Origin: Pomacea canaliculata
Lineage: Eukaryota; Mollusca; Gastropoda; Architaenioglossa; Ampullariidae
DNA length: 64,000 nt
Reading direction: 5' to 3'
Assembly: GCF_003073045.1 (NCBI RefSeq)
Contig: NC_037602.1
Coordinates: 1,736,001-1,800,000, forward strand
Shown: positions 36,501-51,500 of the stretch, piece after piece
Numbering within the stretch: position 1 is the stretch's first letter
Layout: each line of letters starts with the position of its first letter
Position numbers and translations under genes: made by a program
Notes under the pieces: model-generated
The model's input: only the letters and a program-made list of their open reading frames with translations
Told to the model about the DNA's origin: nothing
Database searches by the model: none

Positions 36501-39500
36501 TGCACCATGAAGAGAAAAGGCCTGCTTATTTAGAAACTGCAAGTGATTTATATATGCTCAATAAACTTACATATTTACTTATTTCCTTGTATCTTCACTC
36601 ATTATGAGACCAAACAAACTTTATTAAAATACTCAAATATTTTACTAAGAAGACCAGGAATTATAAAACAACTACAAACCATAGTTGACAGGTATTTCAT
36701 GTAGTCATCACTGGTTATGGTGGACTTCCACCACTGTAGCCAAGATGCATAAGTGCGGGACATCTTGTGACCCACAAAAGATGGCGTACCAGGACTGCTG
36801 CTCATCAAGTTGGACATCTTCTTTGGGTTGTTTATTACTTCATGAATCTTCTCCATATTTGGTGTCTATTGAATAAATTAATTACAGTTGTGTGCTTATA
36901 AACAGTTACTGTATATCTTTGTACTGTGCCTAGCAATGAGAAATAAAAATTATTAAAACTATTTCTTATAAAGAACCTTGCAAATTGTTATTGTAGCACT
37001 CTAGTAGTGTACTAAGTTGTCTTTGTTTTGTAGAGGGTAGGAGGTCGAACAGCTCCCAGGACTGTCCCTGTCTCACACCTGCTGCGTTCATAATATCCAG
37101 CCTTAAACTGCCCAGCCGTGGCTGCTGCCTACTGGACCTACTGTTACACCAGAAGTTACACAGTTACCTGAGTCACTTGGGGAGACCGTCATGACCAGAG
37201 AGGGTGGGGTCGGGGTGTCCATTGGCACCATGGGGACTGGGGAAGGTCATGACGGGACCATGGGAAAAGGGGGTGGATGGTTCTGGAATGTTTGGCGAAG
37301 ATAGAATAAGTTGCATAGTTTTAGGGTTGAAGGAGGTTTTTTGGGTTTGGAAGTGAGAGTGGAGAGATGGCAGGCCAGCTGATGATCAAGTAAAACTGAA
37401 TAAAAATCTACAATCATGAAGAAATTTCAATCGATCGGTTTTAGTTGGGATCTAAAGTTTTTTTCCTCAGGGATATCTCGTCTTTTATCATTGACAGCAC
37501 GCTGCATACATTACAACATAAGCCTACGATTAATTTATTTTGTAACGTTCGTCAATAGGTTACAATCAAAAGCCCTAGGCAGATGCCTCGTCCGCCTGCC
37601 CCTAAGCACAGCCCTGAACTAGCCATCCCTATGTAGCCATCAGGAAGTGACATGTTGGTTACATTATGATGGCTGTGTTGCCTTCTGAGCTTCATAAGAC
37701 AGAAATTGCAATATTATTGTGTTTCAAACTTGTCAAAAACCACAAAATAATCCTCACTCATGGAAAAGAGGGATAAAGGGAAATATATTTTGCAATACCT
37801 TATGTAAAGCAATAGGAATGCAAAAATTCTTCATTCACAAAAAAAAAAAAGAAACAAACTAAATATAAACCAACAACTGTGGACAGGAAATGGTAACTTC
37901 CAAACAACTTCACATATCTGTGGGTGCACCTCTGCGTGCTCTTGCGTACGTGTGAGTGCATGAGTGCAGACATTAATTTGCGTACCTGCCATGGATGAGT
38001 GGAGAATGTGTGTGTATGATGTGTGCATGCACATTTACATAGGGGCATCATATGTATGCATGTTAAAATATAACTCTGATCATATGCCTGTAGCAAAGAA
38101 TACAAACAAATGCCTGTATATATGAGTGCAAAATGTGTATAAAACACTTACTTTGTAATATATGGCTTTGTGTGTGTATTTTAATCAGTTGTTCTGTAAT
38201 GTTAAACATACCTGATTATCAAGACTTAAAATATCTATACATATCTTACCACAGGAGAAAAAATATCTTGTCCTTGGAAATTTTTTGGCGGGTTAGATGG
38301 GCTGAAAGGGTAAAATGCAGAAAGTCATAGAAACTGTTAAAAAAAAGCTTGTAATCTAATAATAAGATTAGTTCAATGCACCCGGGTTCATTTATCCAAG
38401 ATCTCAAATCATAAGATGTAGCGTCTGTGAGAGCAATTAAGTGAATAAAAATTTTCTCTGTAAGACAAACTACATTGCTCTTTTGTTAACATCTGCTTTA
38501 ACAGAAGCTTAATTAAAGAACGTTGTTATGACTCTTGTGAAGACATATAGTTCTTACGTATGAACCCAGGTCTTCATATCCTGCTGTCCCCAAGGTGGAG
38601 GTTTCTCCTGGTGCAGGCTGGGATTGATAACACGCTGACTGCACTTCTTTGAGAGTGTAGCTGATGCCATAGTTCCAGCAATGTTAACAGTTTCTGGTGC
38701 CTCCACAATCATGAAATCCTAAACATATAAATCAGCTTCTTTCTCTCTAAGCAGAAATGGTATTCAATCAGGGGAAAAAATTCTTTGACAATGGAGAATA
38801 AGACAAATAGACAAGGTCTCTGGGCTAAAGGCAGAAGCTATTAACTGGGGGTTTTTTTTTGTGAATACTTTTTTGAGAAGAAATTCTGTAAAAGACTACA
38901 GCTGTTGAAGGAAGTATTCCTCGTGGTGGCAACAATGTAGTGCAAAACTAAATAAATTAACATAATTGCCTGTGTTCTTGCAGTTTTTATTTTATCGATT
39001 TTAGTAGAGCACTAGTATTGTTGTCCTTTCACTTCATCTTTCAGTCATGCATCAAGGTCTGTAGCATACACAGAACATGTTAGCATCTAGAGCAGAGGAT
39101 TTCTCAGTCAATAAGGTGAGCAGTCACGGCTTTACAAGCGAGCTTGTGTATACTCCTGTAAACATCGTGTCTGTTGTCAAAATTTCCCAACATTTGACTA
39201 AAATACAGTCATTTATATTAAAGATGATGTCATTTGTGCTAATCTTTGGTTAGTGAGAATGAATATACCTTGCTGCTAGCAGGGAGCTACATCAGCACTG
39301 ACAGTAAATGTTAAGGAAGGACTCAATAGCGTGCTGTACCACAACTCGTAGCAATAAGTTATCTAGCTGTCTCTTTTGTGCTTACGGCTTAAAATCTGGT
39401 TGTAACTCAGACTCACATCATCCAGCTGCAGGTGGTTAGAGGGCACTGTCTTCATTATTTCTTTATACACTTCATGTATCTCATCACTAAGAAAGAGGTT

Positions 39501-42500
39501 TTTGTCCAGATTTTTCACAGTCACAGGGTCAATCTGTGGAGAGAATATAGACTGTCAGTGTGTAAGTTTGAGGCAGGGATTAATCTATACATGGAACTAT
39601 CAAAATGTCAGCATGCAGTAATGCCAGACATCAATTCCATGAAGGATTAGTTAAAGCTCTGGTGGCTAGGAGAAAAGGTTTGGACAGTGTGCCTTAATTA
39701 TGATGCCAATTATGGACAGTGTTGTTCATGATGACAATTATGCATATGTTTGCATGTGTCAGGATTGGCAACTTGTTAAAACAGTTTTCTAAAGATTTCT
39801 AAAATAACTTTCTACGGTTAGAGAGCAGAAAAGTAATTTCTAAATCTTCTGCACCTATGACTTTACTCTGCAAATCATTTTATGTAGGCCATTGCCAATA
39901 ACCCATGTTTAATTAAGAATCTTTATAGTCTGTTTTTCAATGTAATTATATGTTAGCCATATTCATGCTGGTAGCAATGTATATACCTCTTCAATGAGAT
40001 CATTGTAGACTGTGTCATGGCAGTCAAGGGTGATAGAAGACAGACACACCCGCTCTGATACACGAATGTCTGATGTCAGTACCACTAACTGCAAACAGAC
40101 CACCACATCTTGCTGAATGTTTTTTTCCCCAAGAAACATTTACAAATAGTGTCTTTCTTGTAGTAGCTTGAAAAAGTTTCTCCCTCTTTTTTGCATTTCA
40201 GGTCTTTCCATCACTATAACATTTTTACCAGTCATACAAACAATATTTTAAACTGTATAGAAATCAGGTATGACAAACTGCAAGATGAAAATTATTTCTG
40301 TACTTTATCAAGACAATCACCTGACTTCACGAGTATTACTATTTTAAGTTGTATCACCTGGGAAAAGTTCTTTGCAAATACTCCTAAACTGAGATGATAC
40401 AAGTTGCCCAGAAAATGTCAAATCTTGCACAAATATGAAACTATTGTACATGTTTACAAGCCTGTGCAAATGCGCTCATACTGCTGGTGTAAATGTTTAC
40501 GAGGCTGTGTAAGTTCATGACTAGGCCCTCAATGTGACCTGCTATCTATCCCTAAATCATACAAATCAAAGTGCTACTTTTAGGTGCTACTAACAAGCAA
40601 AGAGTCTGACTCTATCAAATGTCATTTTGATGATCTGTAGACAAATATTATGTCCTAAATTGGGGCTTGAAATCTGTTCAATTCCCTCTAATTGCGAAGA
40701 GAAACACAACTCTTCTCTGCAAACCTCTTTTGTAATAAACTGATGCAGTTAAAAAAATGTGAAACTTGAATAAGTGAAAAATGGATTACAAACTCCATAA
40801 AAACAAAAGATAAGTTCAATGAAGGAGTTAAATCCTGACAGTCACATGCATAATTAGTTACAAAACATTCAAACATGGCATTGATCAGAGCCTTGTTAGC
40901 AAGGGGAACAGATTTATAAAATAGCTTAGAAAGGTATGAGTTTAAAAACCTTTACCTTATCATTGACCTTGGCTTTAACAGTAGCAGGCTGAGGGTGGGT
41001 AGGGGCTTGAATTTCTACTCTGAAAAATTGTTGTTTACAATCAAATTCATCTCTTTGTAAACACACACACACATGTACTGCATTGCCATATCCTCAAGGT
41101 TACATTATGTAACAATCACACACTATCAAAGTCCAGCAGATTAATCTATAATCAAATCCAAGGGGCACAACCAAGCTGTTCACCAGTAAACTGAATTGCA
41201 AAAAAAAAAAAAATGCTTGAGAATGAAAAACTGCATGAGTTTACATTTCACTCTCTATTCGTTGTTTCTCTTTCTCCTCTAGCTGCGCCAGTGTCTGCTT
41301 CAGCGTTTTAGGGAGGTCGTCATGGCGGGCATTTTGGTTATGGCCTGTTGACATATTTACATGAAGAGAAAATCAGCATGCATGTGAAACCACGATCAAA
41401 ATTTGTATGACTGGACTGTTGGCAGACAATTTTTTCCAGTTAGCTACTAAAACGAGGCAGGAGTGTACAAAGTTTCCAGTTTATTCACATTCTTTGTTTA
41501 GGTTCGCCGAGACTAGCAGTGGAGAACTTCACAAGAGGTTAAGCGTTGATCTCAGCAGACAGACAGCAATCTACCTATGCATGTCTGTGGTGAAACTATT
41601 CACTACTCGTCCACTTTTTTTAACTTTTAAAATATTTTCCCAAATATAGGACAGGACAGATATAAAAAACATAAGTCACCTTTCCAGATTGTCAGAGTAA
41701 TGTAATACCACATATTTGTAATCTCTTGAGTATGCTCACCTGCAGTAATGGTGGCAGGTCTTCCTCATCATTTGTGAATCCTCGTTCATCTTTCACATAC
41801 ATGAGGTTCTTCAAGTCTTCGGCCAAAACATTTGTCAGTCCTACTTTAGGCTCATTTTCCAACCTTATCCTTGCCTTCATAAACAGACCATTAGTTACAC
41901 ACATTATAGATATCATAAAAAAGATCACCAGATATGTAAACATGTCTTTACATCAGGAAAAATAACAGGTGTATGGATATATGTGCACAAGTCCTGTAGC
42001 CAAAAGTAAGCGCACATACACACACATGCATATTTATTGTCAAATAATAATATGTTTGTACACTGGCTTATCCAGTGTCTTTGGCAGCAAACTAGTCACC
42101 AACATTCTGTTCATTTTGTAGAATACAAATCTAAAAGAACTTACAAAGACTAAGATTGTTGTTAGGGCAATGCCCATCTTCTCTCCCTATATTGCACTAT
42201 ATGCACTGCCAAAGCTATCTTTATCACACATGCAACAGGTCATAGAAAAGAAACCTATTGTCTTCAAGCTCTAGGCTACATTGTTTCTCTAATCTGTCAA
42301 GTTTTTGACATCCACTGCTGACATCACAGGCATCTATTAGTCTGTAGAAAAGGTGTAAATAGTTTGTTCATTCTATGTCAGGAGCATTTAGCCAGTTTAG
42401 AATGAGGGGCATGTAAAAGCACAGCTAAGACGACAGACCTGTTGGAGAGCTGATCAGTGAAATGACATAACGTGGAACGGCTGCCAGGTATGACTCAATA

Positions 42501-45500
42501 AAACTTGCTTTGGAGGGATGCAACATGGCATTTTGTTAAGTCTGTTTAGGATAGCATCTACCAGCTCTCTACCTGCGTCTCGTTAAGTGTTTGGAAGAAA
42601 ATTTGGTTACTCATACCATAACCCCATCCCTCAACTACAAATCTAATCTGGATGGCAACAAAATTGGTTCAACATGGCAGGTGGAAGCTGAAGCCTCTCT
42701 CCTTCACTCCCCTTCACTCTCTGAGTAAGCAGGCGTTTTCAGCTATAGCTTCAAGCTTGTGATTTGATGTGCTTAAGCAGTTAACTAGCAGATTATGAAG
42801 CCTCCCCAAGCAATACCAATCAGGTTCAACAAAAGAATAAAACTGCCACATACCTCTGCCAGTCTTCTCTGTTCATTTTTTAGAATAGTCAGCTCAGCAT
42901 CTGTCAGGGCATCCCTTTTCACTGAAGCCTTGACACCCAGTTCTTCTAGAAGTGTCTCTCCACCTGTCAGTACTGGCTCAGATTTACTGCGCTGCATTTG
43001 ACAAAAATGTGGCATTGTACCAGAGAAAGAAACACATAGGGTTAACCAGATTGATAAGGCTTTTCACAGAAAACCTTTTTTCATGTATGTTCTACTTAAC
43101 AGCTCTAACCACCTTTACAAAATACAGAACATGTGAAGATGGGGCCACTGAGTGCAGTCATTTGCAAATCAACACAAACGTATGCACAGAAGAGCATTTA
43201 TGCATATTCTCATGCCTGTGCACACACACATTATCATTGAAAAAAGTCATTATTAACACTGATAGATGAAGGACAGATTCTTGTCTTACTTTTGGTGCAA
43301 CCTTTCTTTTTTGCATACCTTTAGAATAACTCTGGTGGATGAAGCTAGACGATTTAATGTTCTGTAGACAAACAACATTGATGTTTTATGTCAAATTCTG
43401 TCACAAAAGGAAAAATGCAAACTAAACTTTGAGCTAAAACTCTAAATAATTAGTCAAATTATAATTATAAATCTTCATGATTATTATCACAGATGATATA
43501 TAGCTTTGACTCAACACTAAACATAAAAAAATTTATTTGGTTGTTTGGAAAGGCAAAATAATTTATTTCACAGGCTTTTTACATGTTCTGGAATGAAAGA
43601 TCCTCTCTTGAGTTAGTCTACATTCAAAGTTTCCACACAATAAATTCTTCTTTGTACTGTACCAGATGGCTTCATTCTATGGAGGGATTACCCTCTAGCT
43701 GCCTCAATTCTAGCCATCCCCTCATGACTGGTCAGGGATGACCAATGAATGAAAAGAACACAAATCAACCAAGTCATCCTCTATCCATGTGGCTATGAGA
43801 ACACCTCACCAGTCTTTTTGCCCACCTTTGAATGCACTGGTCATGGTTGCTTTTTAATTTCCTTTTTTTTTTTTTTTTTTTTTTGCTGCTCAATCTTGGC
43901 TTTAACTTCTTTTGTGGCCACATAAAAGATCCTTAGACTGCTTTGTGGGGTAGCAGACCTACTGCTAATGTTCTTGCTAAATGTTTTCTCTCTTCCCTGC
44001 TATGCTCTTTGCATTTGCAGTGCGATTTTGCCGCTCCTGGCTGGAGGACAGTTGGGTGTAGGTGATAAAATACGAACTGTGCTGAGGGTGACCCTCACAG
44101 AGAGGCCAGTGTAGGTGATAAAAGATGAACTGTGTCAAGACCTGTCTTGGTGGTACCTTCTTACCCTTTCCAAGCTAGATGCCAACAGCCTTTGCCCAGT
44201 ATCGAGATCCAGGACGCTTGTCTTTCAGTGTCGTGCTTCAACCCTATGCCACAAGGACCTTATTGGGAAGGAGCCAACACCTAACAGTTCCTTAGTGTGA
44301 GGTAGGGGCCTTGGAGGCTGTGAGGACTTTCCAGACTTAAGCTTAAGTCGCTCACCTGTGGTCTTCTGAACCACCAAACCAGGCGAGTGGTGATTGCCTA
44401 GCAATGTCCTCTCTGTCCTGACCTCCCTGCAAATTTGTCACTCTTCCTTTTCCCTTCTGGAATCTCAGGGTCCTCACTTCCATAAACTTCTATTTTATGT
44501 TTCTGTCTAGAAACCCTTGTTTCTAAGCCGCAGTCATCTTGGCGGCTACAATGTCTGAGATTCACGCCCTGTCCTTCAACCCAGTCTGCAGTTTTGGGCT
44601 GATGACTTGGATTCCATGCTTATCCACACAGGTCTTTTGGTGAAGAATATGTTACCATCACCCAGTCCACAGAAAGTTATTCTTCACTCACTTTCAAGAT
44701 GATGTCCAGTGATCCAGAAAGGCTTTAGGGCGCACTGCATATTTACTTCAAATTATAGGCCTCAAAGGATGCAGTGATCACACCTATTCTTATACTTCCA
44801 AGATGGGAAGGCCTACATCATGGTGCAGGCAATTTCTGAATGGATAATGAGCAGTCATCCATTTGTCTTCTTTTTACTGCTACTTAGGTGTAGGCTACTT
44901 TTATACAACTCTCCCTACACCTGTTATTTGTTGTTCATACAGTCATGTTATCTGGTACAGTAGGAAAAAGTACCATTTTTGGTTGTAAAATTTCTTTGAG
45001 TATTTGGCAGATGACATGACAGCTAGTTCCTTACCGACTATGGGTCTTTTTTCAGAGGACCAGCACTAGTGAGGCACGAAGGGATGGAGGTGAGTTGGGT
45101 GATTTCCATCCATTGGTCCCTGGCCAATTGAAAGTTGACAGATGGAATTGTAGCAGCTAAAGGGCAATATCTCCAAATAGTCATGTCATCTGGTAAGCAC
45201 TCGAAGAAAGTTTACTAACAGAAATGATATTTTTTCTGTCAGCAGCTCTTATTCATGCAGCAGGCAAAAAAATCATGAAACAAGTCTCACCCTGATGCAG
45301 ATGAACCAGTGTCTGAGGTACGGACAGGTGGTGTGCGCTCAGCTGAAAAATAGGATTCAATTTCTTCTTTTAGAGTAAAATCTTTATTATGCTTTAATGC
45401 TAAAACAATAATCTATGTTCAGAACCTTAATTGTACAAAAAGGTATTCCATGATGTTTACCTGCAAAATATGTTGATTTTGTTTCAGATAATGCTTTCTT

Positions 45501-48500
45501 GTGAGGTTATTCCGTGTAGTAATTTTTTTTTTTAATTTGCTCTTGTACTTTCAAAATTTTTTTCACAGATTACTATTAATAAGTAATTTATGCAAGATTT
45601 AAATTTGCACTTTTAAAGTAAAGCGAATCCCACATCCTACATAAATCCACTATAAAAATTACTTTGAACAAAGGAAATGCGAGTTCCCAGAAAACAACTG
45701 TAATAAGATCCAAATAACCATTTATAAAAGGTATAAAGAAACAATGAGAAAAATATTCTGCAAGCTGACTCAAGCAAAAGTTTTTAAATGACTCTAGAAT
45801 GATCAATCATTTTGTAGCTTTAAATTCTTCCTTAAGTGCAAGCACTAGACCAAAGACCACTGGCAAGAAGTGTTTTAAATATTGCTTTGATTGTCAGAAA
45901 AAAAAGAAATTTCAACTCAAAAGTTAAAACTAATTCGGGAAACCCCACATGAGATTTTCTAAACCTAACCAACATGAAAAGGACTTCCAGCTGTTTTTAG
46001 AGCAGGACTATATACTGCTTCAGTGAGTTTCTTGATCTGGCTTCAGTAGCCAGTTGGTGATCACCAGGGTCTGTGAGAGATGTGAGTGGGCTTCTAGTGC
46101 TGTTCGTGTAAGCGGGTGACTATCGGACACTTCACAAGTCGTGTTGGTGAGTGTGTGGCAGTTTTACAATATTTCGCTTGTACAAGGCCTTGATTAGTGG
46201 GGGAGAAGCTGCACACATGTGTGTGTGTGATCTACTAGTCTAAGAATGGGACTGTGTTAGAGTATCTCGTGTTTGTTGATTCAAGGATGTGATTTTTTTT
46301 TTAATATTATCTTCCTTACTAACGTTGTTCATTATTTTTGCGCTTGTGTGTGGGGCAGTTTTCTGTTTTCTCATATGTGTGTATGTGTATATGAATTTCC
46401 ACATTTTTAAAATGTGTATTTAGGTGTGATTAAATGGATTATTTGTACCGTTCAATTCATCTTTGTTGCGGTCTATGTTCATTAGAGATTTGATAGGTAC
46501 GTGATGTCCCGCCTCTGGCTGAGTGAGTTGGTGTATGTTCCAGTCTGCTGTGTAAGCGGTTGCAAGCGTGCATCAGGCAACACTGGGGACCATACACGAC
46601 TATAAATATGAGCTTCCATTTTTTTAATTTAAAGTGTTCATTAGCAATCACCCATATTCTCTTGCTTGTCTTTTTTTTTCAATCTATTCAATCTCATCTT
46701 TAATGTTGACAGAAACTAACAAAAGGAAATAAAGATACACTTTGCACCAAAAGTACCTTTTGTTCTTCAGTTTAAAGACTACAGACAATATTTACTAAAT
46801 ACTTCAGACAATATTTCTGGCTTAATGAAAACAGACATTTAAAAAAAATATATATATATAAAAATAATAAAATATTAAAAGCTCTACAAAGCAGATAAAA
46901 AAATAGCAAGAGGGTTTTCAAACAATCTCTCCTGTGCATATGAGCTTATTCTCTGCTCAATAGAATACATCAAATACTTAAAATATTTGCAAATATTTTT
47001 TCTTTACTGTTAAAATTACTAGTGTTGAGGTCTTCAAAGAATAAAAACATTTCAAATGTTTTAAAAGTGTGCTGCGAGCCATATAGCACCAGTTTCAAAC
47101 AATGTTTTACATACATATAAAACACACACAAACCCACAGATACCCACGTTTACAGAAAAAACACACATGTATATAGACTTTTATCGACAATGAAAAGTAT
47201 AAAATAAAGGAAAGAACCATGGAAAAAAAAGAACCACATAACTGAGCAAAAATCTGTTGAGGAGAGGCAAAAGATCTACAAAGATTCCGTTTAAGAGAGC
47301 AGCAGCACTAAAATCTGGACATCCAACTACAAGTGGCATGACTAACATGCAACAGAAATAGTGCAAGAATAGTAAATGTGGATGTCCAACAAGATGCTTA
47401 GCATGCTATAAATAGCTAGAAAGTATATGTTTTACAGGGTGGAGACGAGGCCAGAGGAAGGGAATGGTGTGTGTGGCTGAAGCTTTCTGTAACTTCTAGA
47501 AAGTCTGCAAAACAATCAAAACTACCCTTGGTTAATATACATGAACTATTATTATTAATAGTATATTAACAGTTATCATTTCAGGCAAGTTCCTTCCCCA
47601 AGAAACAAGACCCGCTGGAATTTCGTGCAAAATTGTGAAGAACTCTTTGAAGGATACACTGATCTTTTTTTCATTCATCAGTCAAGATTCTTCTTCACAT
47701 TTCAAGGGACTTACTTAAAGGGTGGAATGGCAAGGTAACTGTTTTAAACACAAAATTAAGAATCAATAATGAACACCAAAGTAGCTTTAAAATCTTTCAA
47801 AGTTTCTGAGCTTGGTGGCAGTAAGGCTGGAATGCTAAAACAGAGGTTTCCAAGACTGTACAGGAGATTCTGAATGATTCTGTTAGAGGGTTGTCTCTAA
47901 AGCTGAAGTACACAGTATCTTGTCCTTACATAATTGCTTCCACCATGCTTCCCACACAATACGTCCATTATATGTGTGGTCTCCATGTGCATGAGTGTTT
48001 TAAAACTTTTTTTTCTCAGCTAAACAAGAAGACTATACATAATTATGTAATGTGTTATTCCATTATTAAATATCTCCATATGCATATGCCTAAACTGTAG
48101 CCTTCCACATTGTGTATAAAAATTACTTCTAGGTATTTTCATGGGCTAATCCGTATAGCCGATTTGAATTTCTTATCTGAAAAATATTAAGGCTAAAGAC
48201 CACAACTTTACAAAGTGGAATAATAAAACCCACAAAAGTAGTGATGAAATTATTTTTAAAGAAAAATAACCTCCTTCCAAAAGTAACTATAATTATATCT
48301 TCCTATTCCCATGCAACTGGTGTGCACTGAACCTTAGAAGCTCTCCCTCTCATGCATGATAGCTGCAGCTGCTCTTCCTACAGGTGACACTGCCTGTACA
48401 CACCAAGATAAAGCTACGAATATTCATGTGCATACCTGCAGGTTGCAATGGTTCGATCACTCTGTATGAAATAACCCTTCCCAGAGCCTTGTCTGCCCGA

Positions 48501-51500
48501 AGAAAAATTTTCTGTGCTTCTCAGGTACTGAACCGGTACACATCTCATTTTGGATGCCACTACTAACCCCTTGGCTATCCGCTTACTAATATCACTGTTA
48601 GGACAAAAGCTATCACTTAATGAAAACTATGTGATAGTGAGAAAAATATTGCTTATAATCTGCTAGATTGTGGCACTTGTTTTGGATATGGGCTGGACAT
48701 AAAGTCTCTTTGGGAAACAGACAGGGTAAAGAAGAAGTAGCAGTGACCTATCTGGTCAAATAAATGTTAGAGACAATCCATGCATGTTTTAGCTAGTTAC
48801 AAGCGTGAGTTGATTCTAGAAATCCATTTGCTTTCAGCTCCATTATCTTAATAAAAGACACACCAATACAATGAATATGATCTGTGTCTATGTGCAGGAA
48901 TCTGCTTACAAATTATATAATTTGCACACTTTCCAATAGTCATAGCCACTGAATCTGGTGTTTAAGAACTCACTTGTGTTTAGAATAGAAGCAGTCATAA
49001 CAAGATGGAAAACATTTCTGACAATGCTTACCATCCAATGGTGACCTCATGCTGCGTTCGGGTAACTCTGCCACAAGCTCCGTAAGTTTACTGGTATCAA
49101 GGTATGGCATTGCATCTGCTATCTGTAATGTCACACATGGTTGAAGCTGATAAAAATACCAAAAGCTGGGATTTCTGTTCAGTGGCAAAGCTCAAAGAAC
49201 TATATCCAAATTTTGCTCTTGACTAATGAAGTATTAGCTCATCTTACTTAAAGTTCTAAATGCTGCAAATTAATCAAGTTCTATTTACAAACTATCCAGG
49301 GACATTCTACTATGAAAGAAACATTCCTGACATTTCTAGTACCTATATCCAGTTCTCTAGTCAACACAAATAAGCATGACCATCTTTCTAAACTTTCAAT
49401 CTATAAAATGAACACATTTGTTCTTAAAAGAAAAAAGTCCAAGTGGAATAGTATTTGACACAAACAATTTTCGAATAAATCTGTTGTATTTGTAATTTAT
49501 GATTTAAAAGAAATGTAGCCATGATCCATCCCACCTTGTCCAACTAAACTCAAAAGTAACTTCTCTAAAACACAGAGCACTCTCTCATTAGGGCTTTAAA
49601 GCCTTCATGACTCCTGCCTTCTGGCAACCCCCTTCCTTCAAGTAAGATAAGCTCCCAAATTCTTTAAAACATGGGCTTTAAACACTCACTGGTTTTCATA
49701 ATTTCAACTTATATTTGATCTGCAAATATTTAGCAATAATTGGAGTACACAAATTTTATGACATTTTCCTGACATTTTAAAGAATTGGTTGATTCGCTGA
49801 CTTTCTTTTCTGGATTCACTAACCCATTATGATCATCAATAACAGCTACCTACATCTTTCAAATCCTGCTCTATACTCTTCATCTTCTGTACAGGATCTT
49901 GTGAATATGGTCGACTGCTGTGGATCTGTAAATTAAAAAAACATAAAAACACACATAAATCAGTATTTATGATGTCCATTAAAGCACCAGCAAATTCTAA
50001 ACGTTAAAAAAATCTGTCGATAATAATTGTTTGTCATGATTAATCAAATGAGTTTTTGGTTTCACAATGTATGGGCGATCAAGTCATGAAGCTCTATGTT
50101 CTAAACCTCAAACATCTAAAATACACCATTTTCTGTACTTGCAAGGTGGAAGATAATTCAGCCTTCAAAATTTTCAAAAATTTTCCAGTGTATAATAAAA
50201 CGTTTCTAACCATATCTGTAGAACTGAGTGATTTAAGGTTTTGGCTTGGTTCTTCATGCTTGGAAATACACCCCTGGCTGGAATGCAGTGATCTAGATTT
50301 GTTTTTTCCTCTCATGTCTGCCACAAGGTAGCGCCTTATAGCGAGTACATTCAAGCTGTTAAAAAAATGAGCGTAGAATAGTTATTGGCAAGACATTAAT
50401 TATTACTTCTGCATGTGTGAAAATATTTCAAATACTCAATAGCCTAATGATGAGCATTTGTTGCCAAAACATAAGAAGCCAAACAAGTGTATTCATGCAT
50501 CGACACTTATAGACTTTCAAATATGCACGGACATGTGTACATGAATAAACACAATATGCACCCTATATAAATATATAGATCTCCTGTGATGATGGAGGGA
50601 CAGGTGAATAATGCATGTCAAGAAATAAACCAAGTCATATAGTTAAATAAAACTATGATTTCTTACTGTCTATCAGCATCCAAAGCAAGCTGGGCCTTAA
50701 GGCGACTCATGTTGGCTGGTCCACTGAACACACCTCGCTCATTCAAAACTGGAAATAAATTTTTGTTTTCACTTTTTGGCAAATAACTCAACTAATTTTA
50801 TCATATCATGTTTGCTACAAGTGTCTTAAGATTAAAGAATGCTTTCAATATTGTCCTCTTACACAAACACACATGTATGAATGCATATATGTTCATGCTC
50901 ACACATACACAGACACAATTCTCACAATATACATTCAGTTCTCACACGTCACCCTATGCTACTCGAGGAGTAACAAGGACTAAAATAAATTTGCACACAT
51001 ATACACAAAAATGTGCTAATACAGACTCAGTGCTTTGTGAAGATAATGTTGAAACAGCATTTCACATACTGTCACAATATGAACTGCAATTCTTCGGTTC
51101 AGCTCTTTGTTTTCCTCTGGAGACTAAGAAGGAAAAAAATTGTAAGCACAGAACTGATTATCTCAAAACTTATTTAAGAAGAATAACCTGTCCTAGTGTA
51201 ACAGTGTCCTTCTTCAACCTGATTTAACTCACCACACTTGACTGATAAAATATAAAAGTATATTTAATTCAAGTACCTCTGACTACACTGCCTATTCAAG
51301 CCACTCATTCTTAGACAAGACTTTCACTACTACTACTGAAGAAATCACCTCTGATTTTTTGATGATGAAATATTTGAAAATTTAAGAAAAGAACTGTACA
51401 GTGAACAATGACAATGAGCACAGTTTTGAGTTATTCAGGCCTCCTATTATAAAAACTTTACTGATAAATTTTTTTCAGTCAATTTTCTATCTTTCCTTGA

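Noticed and set aside
50808-51227. 139-residue plus-strand frame
   Set aside because: It overlaps the CCDC87 exon at 51027-51123 on the other strand and has no motif of its own.
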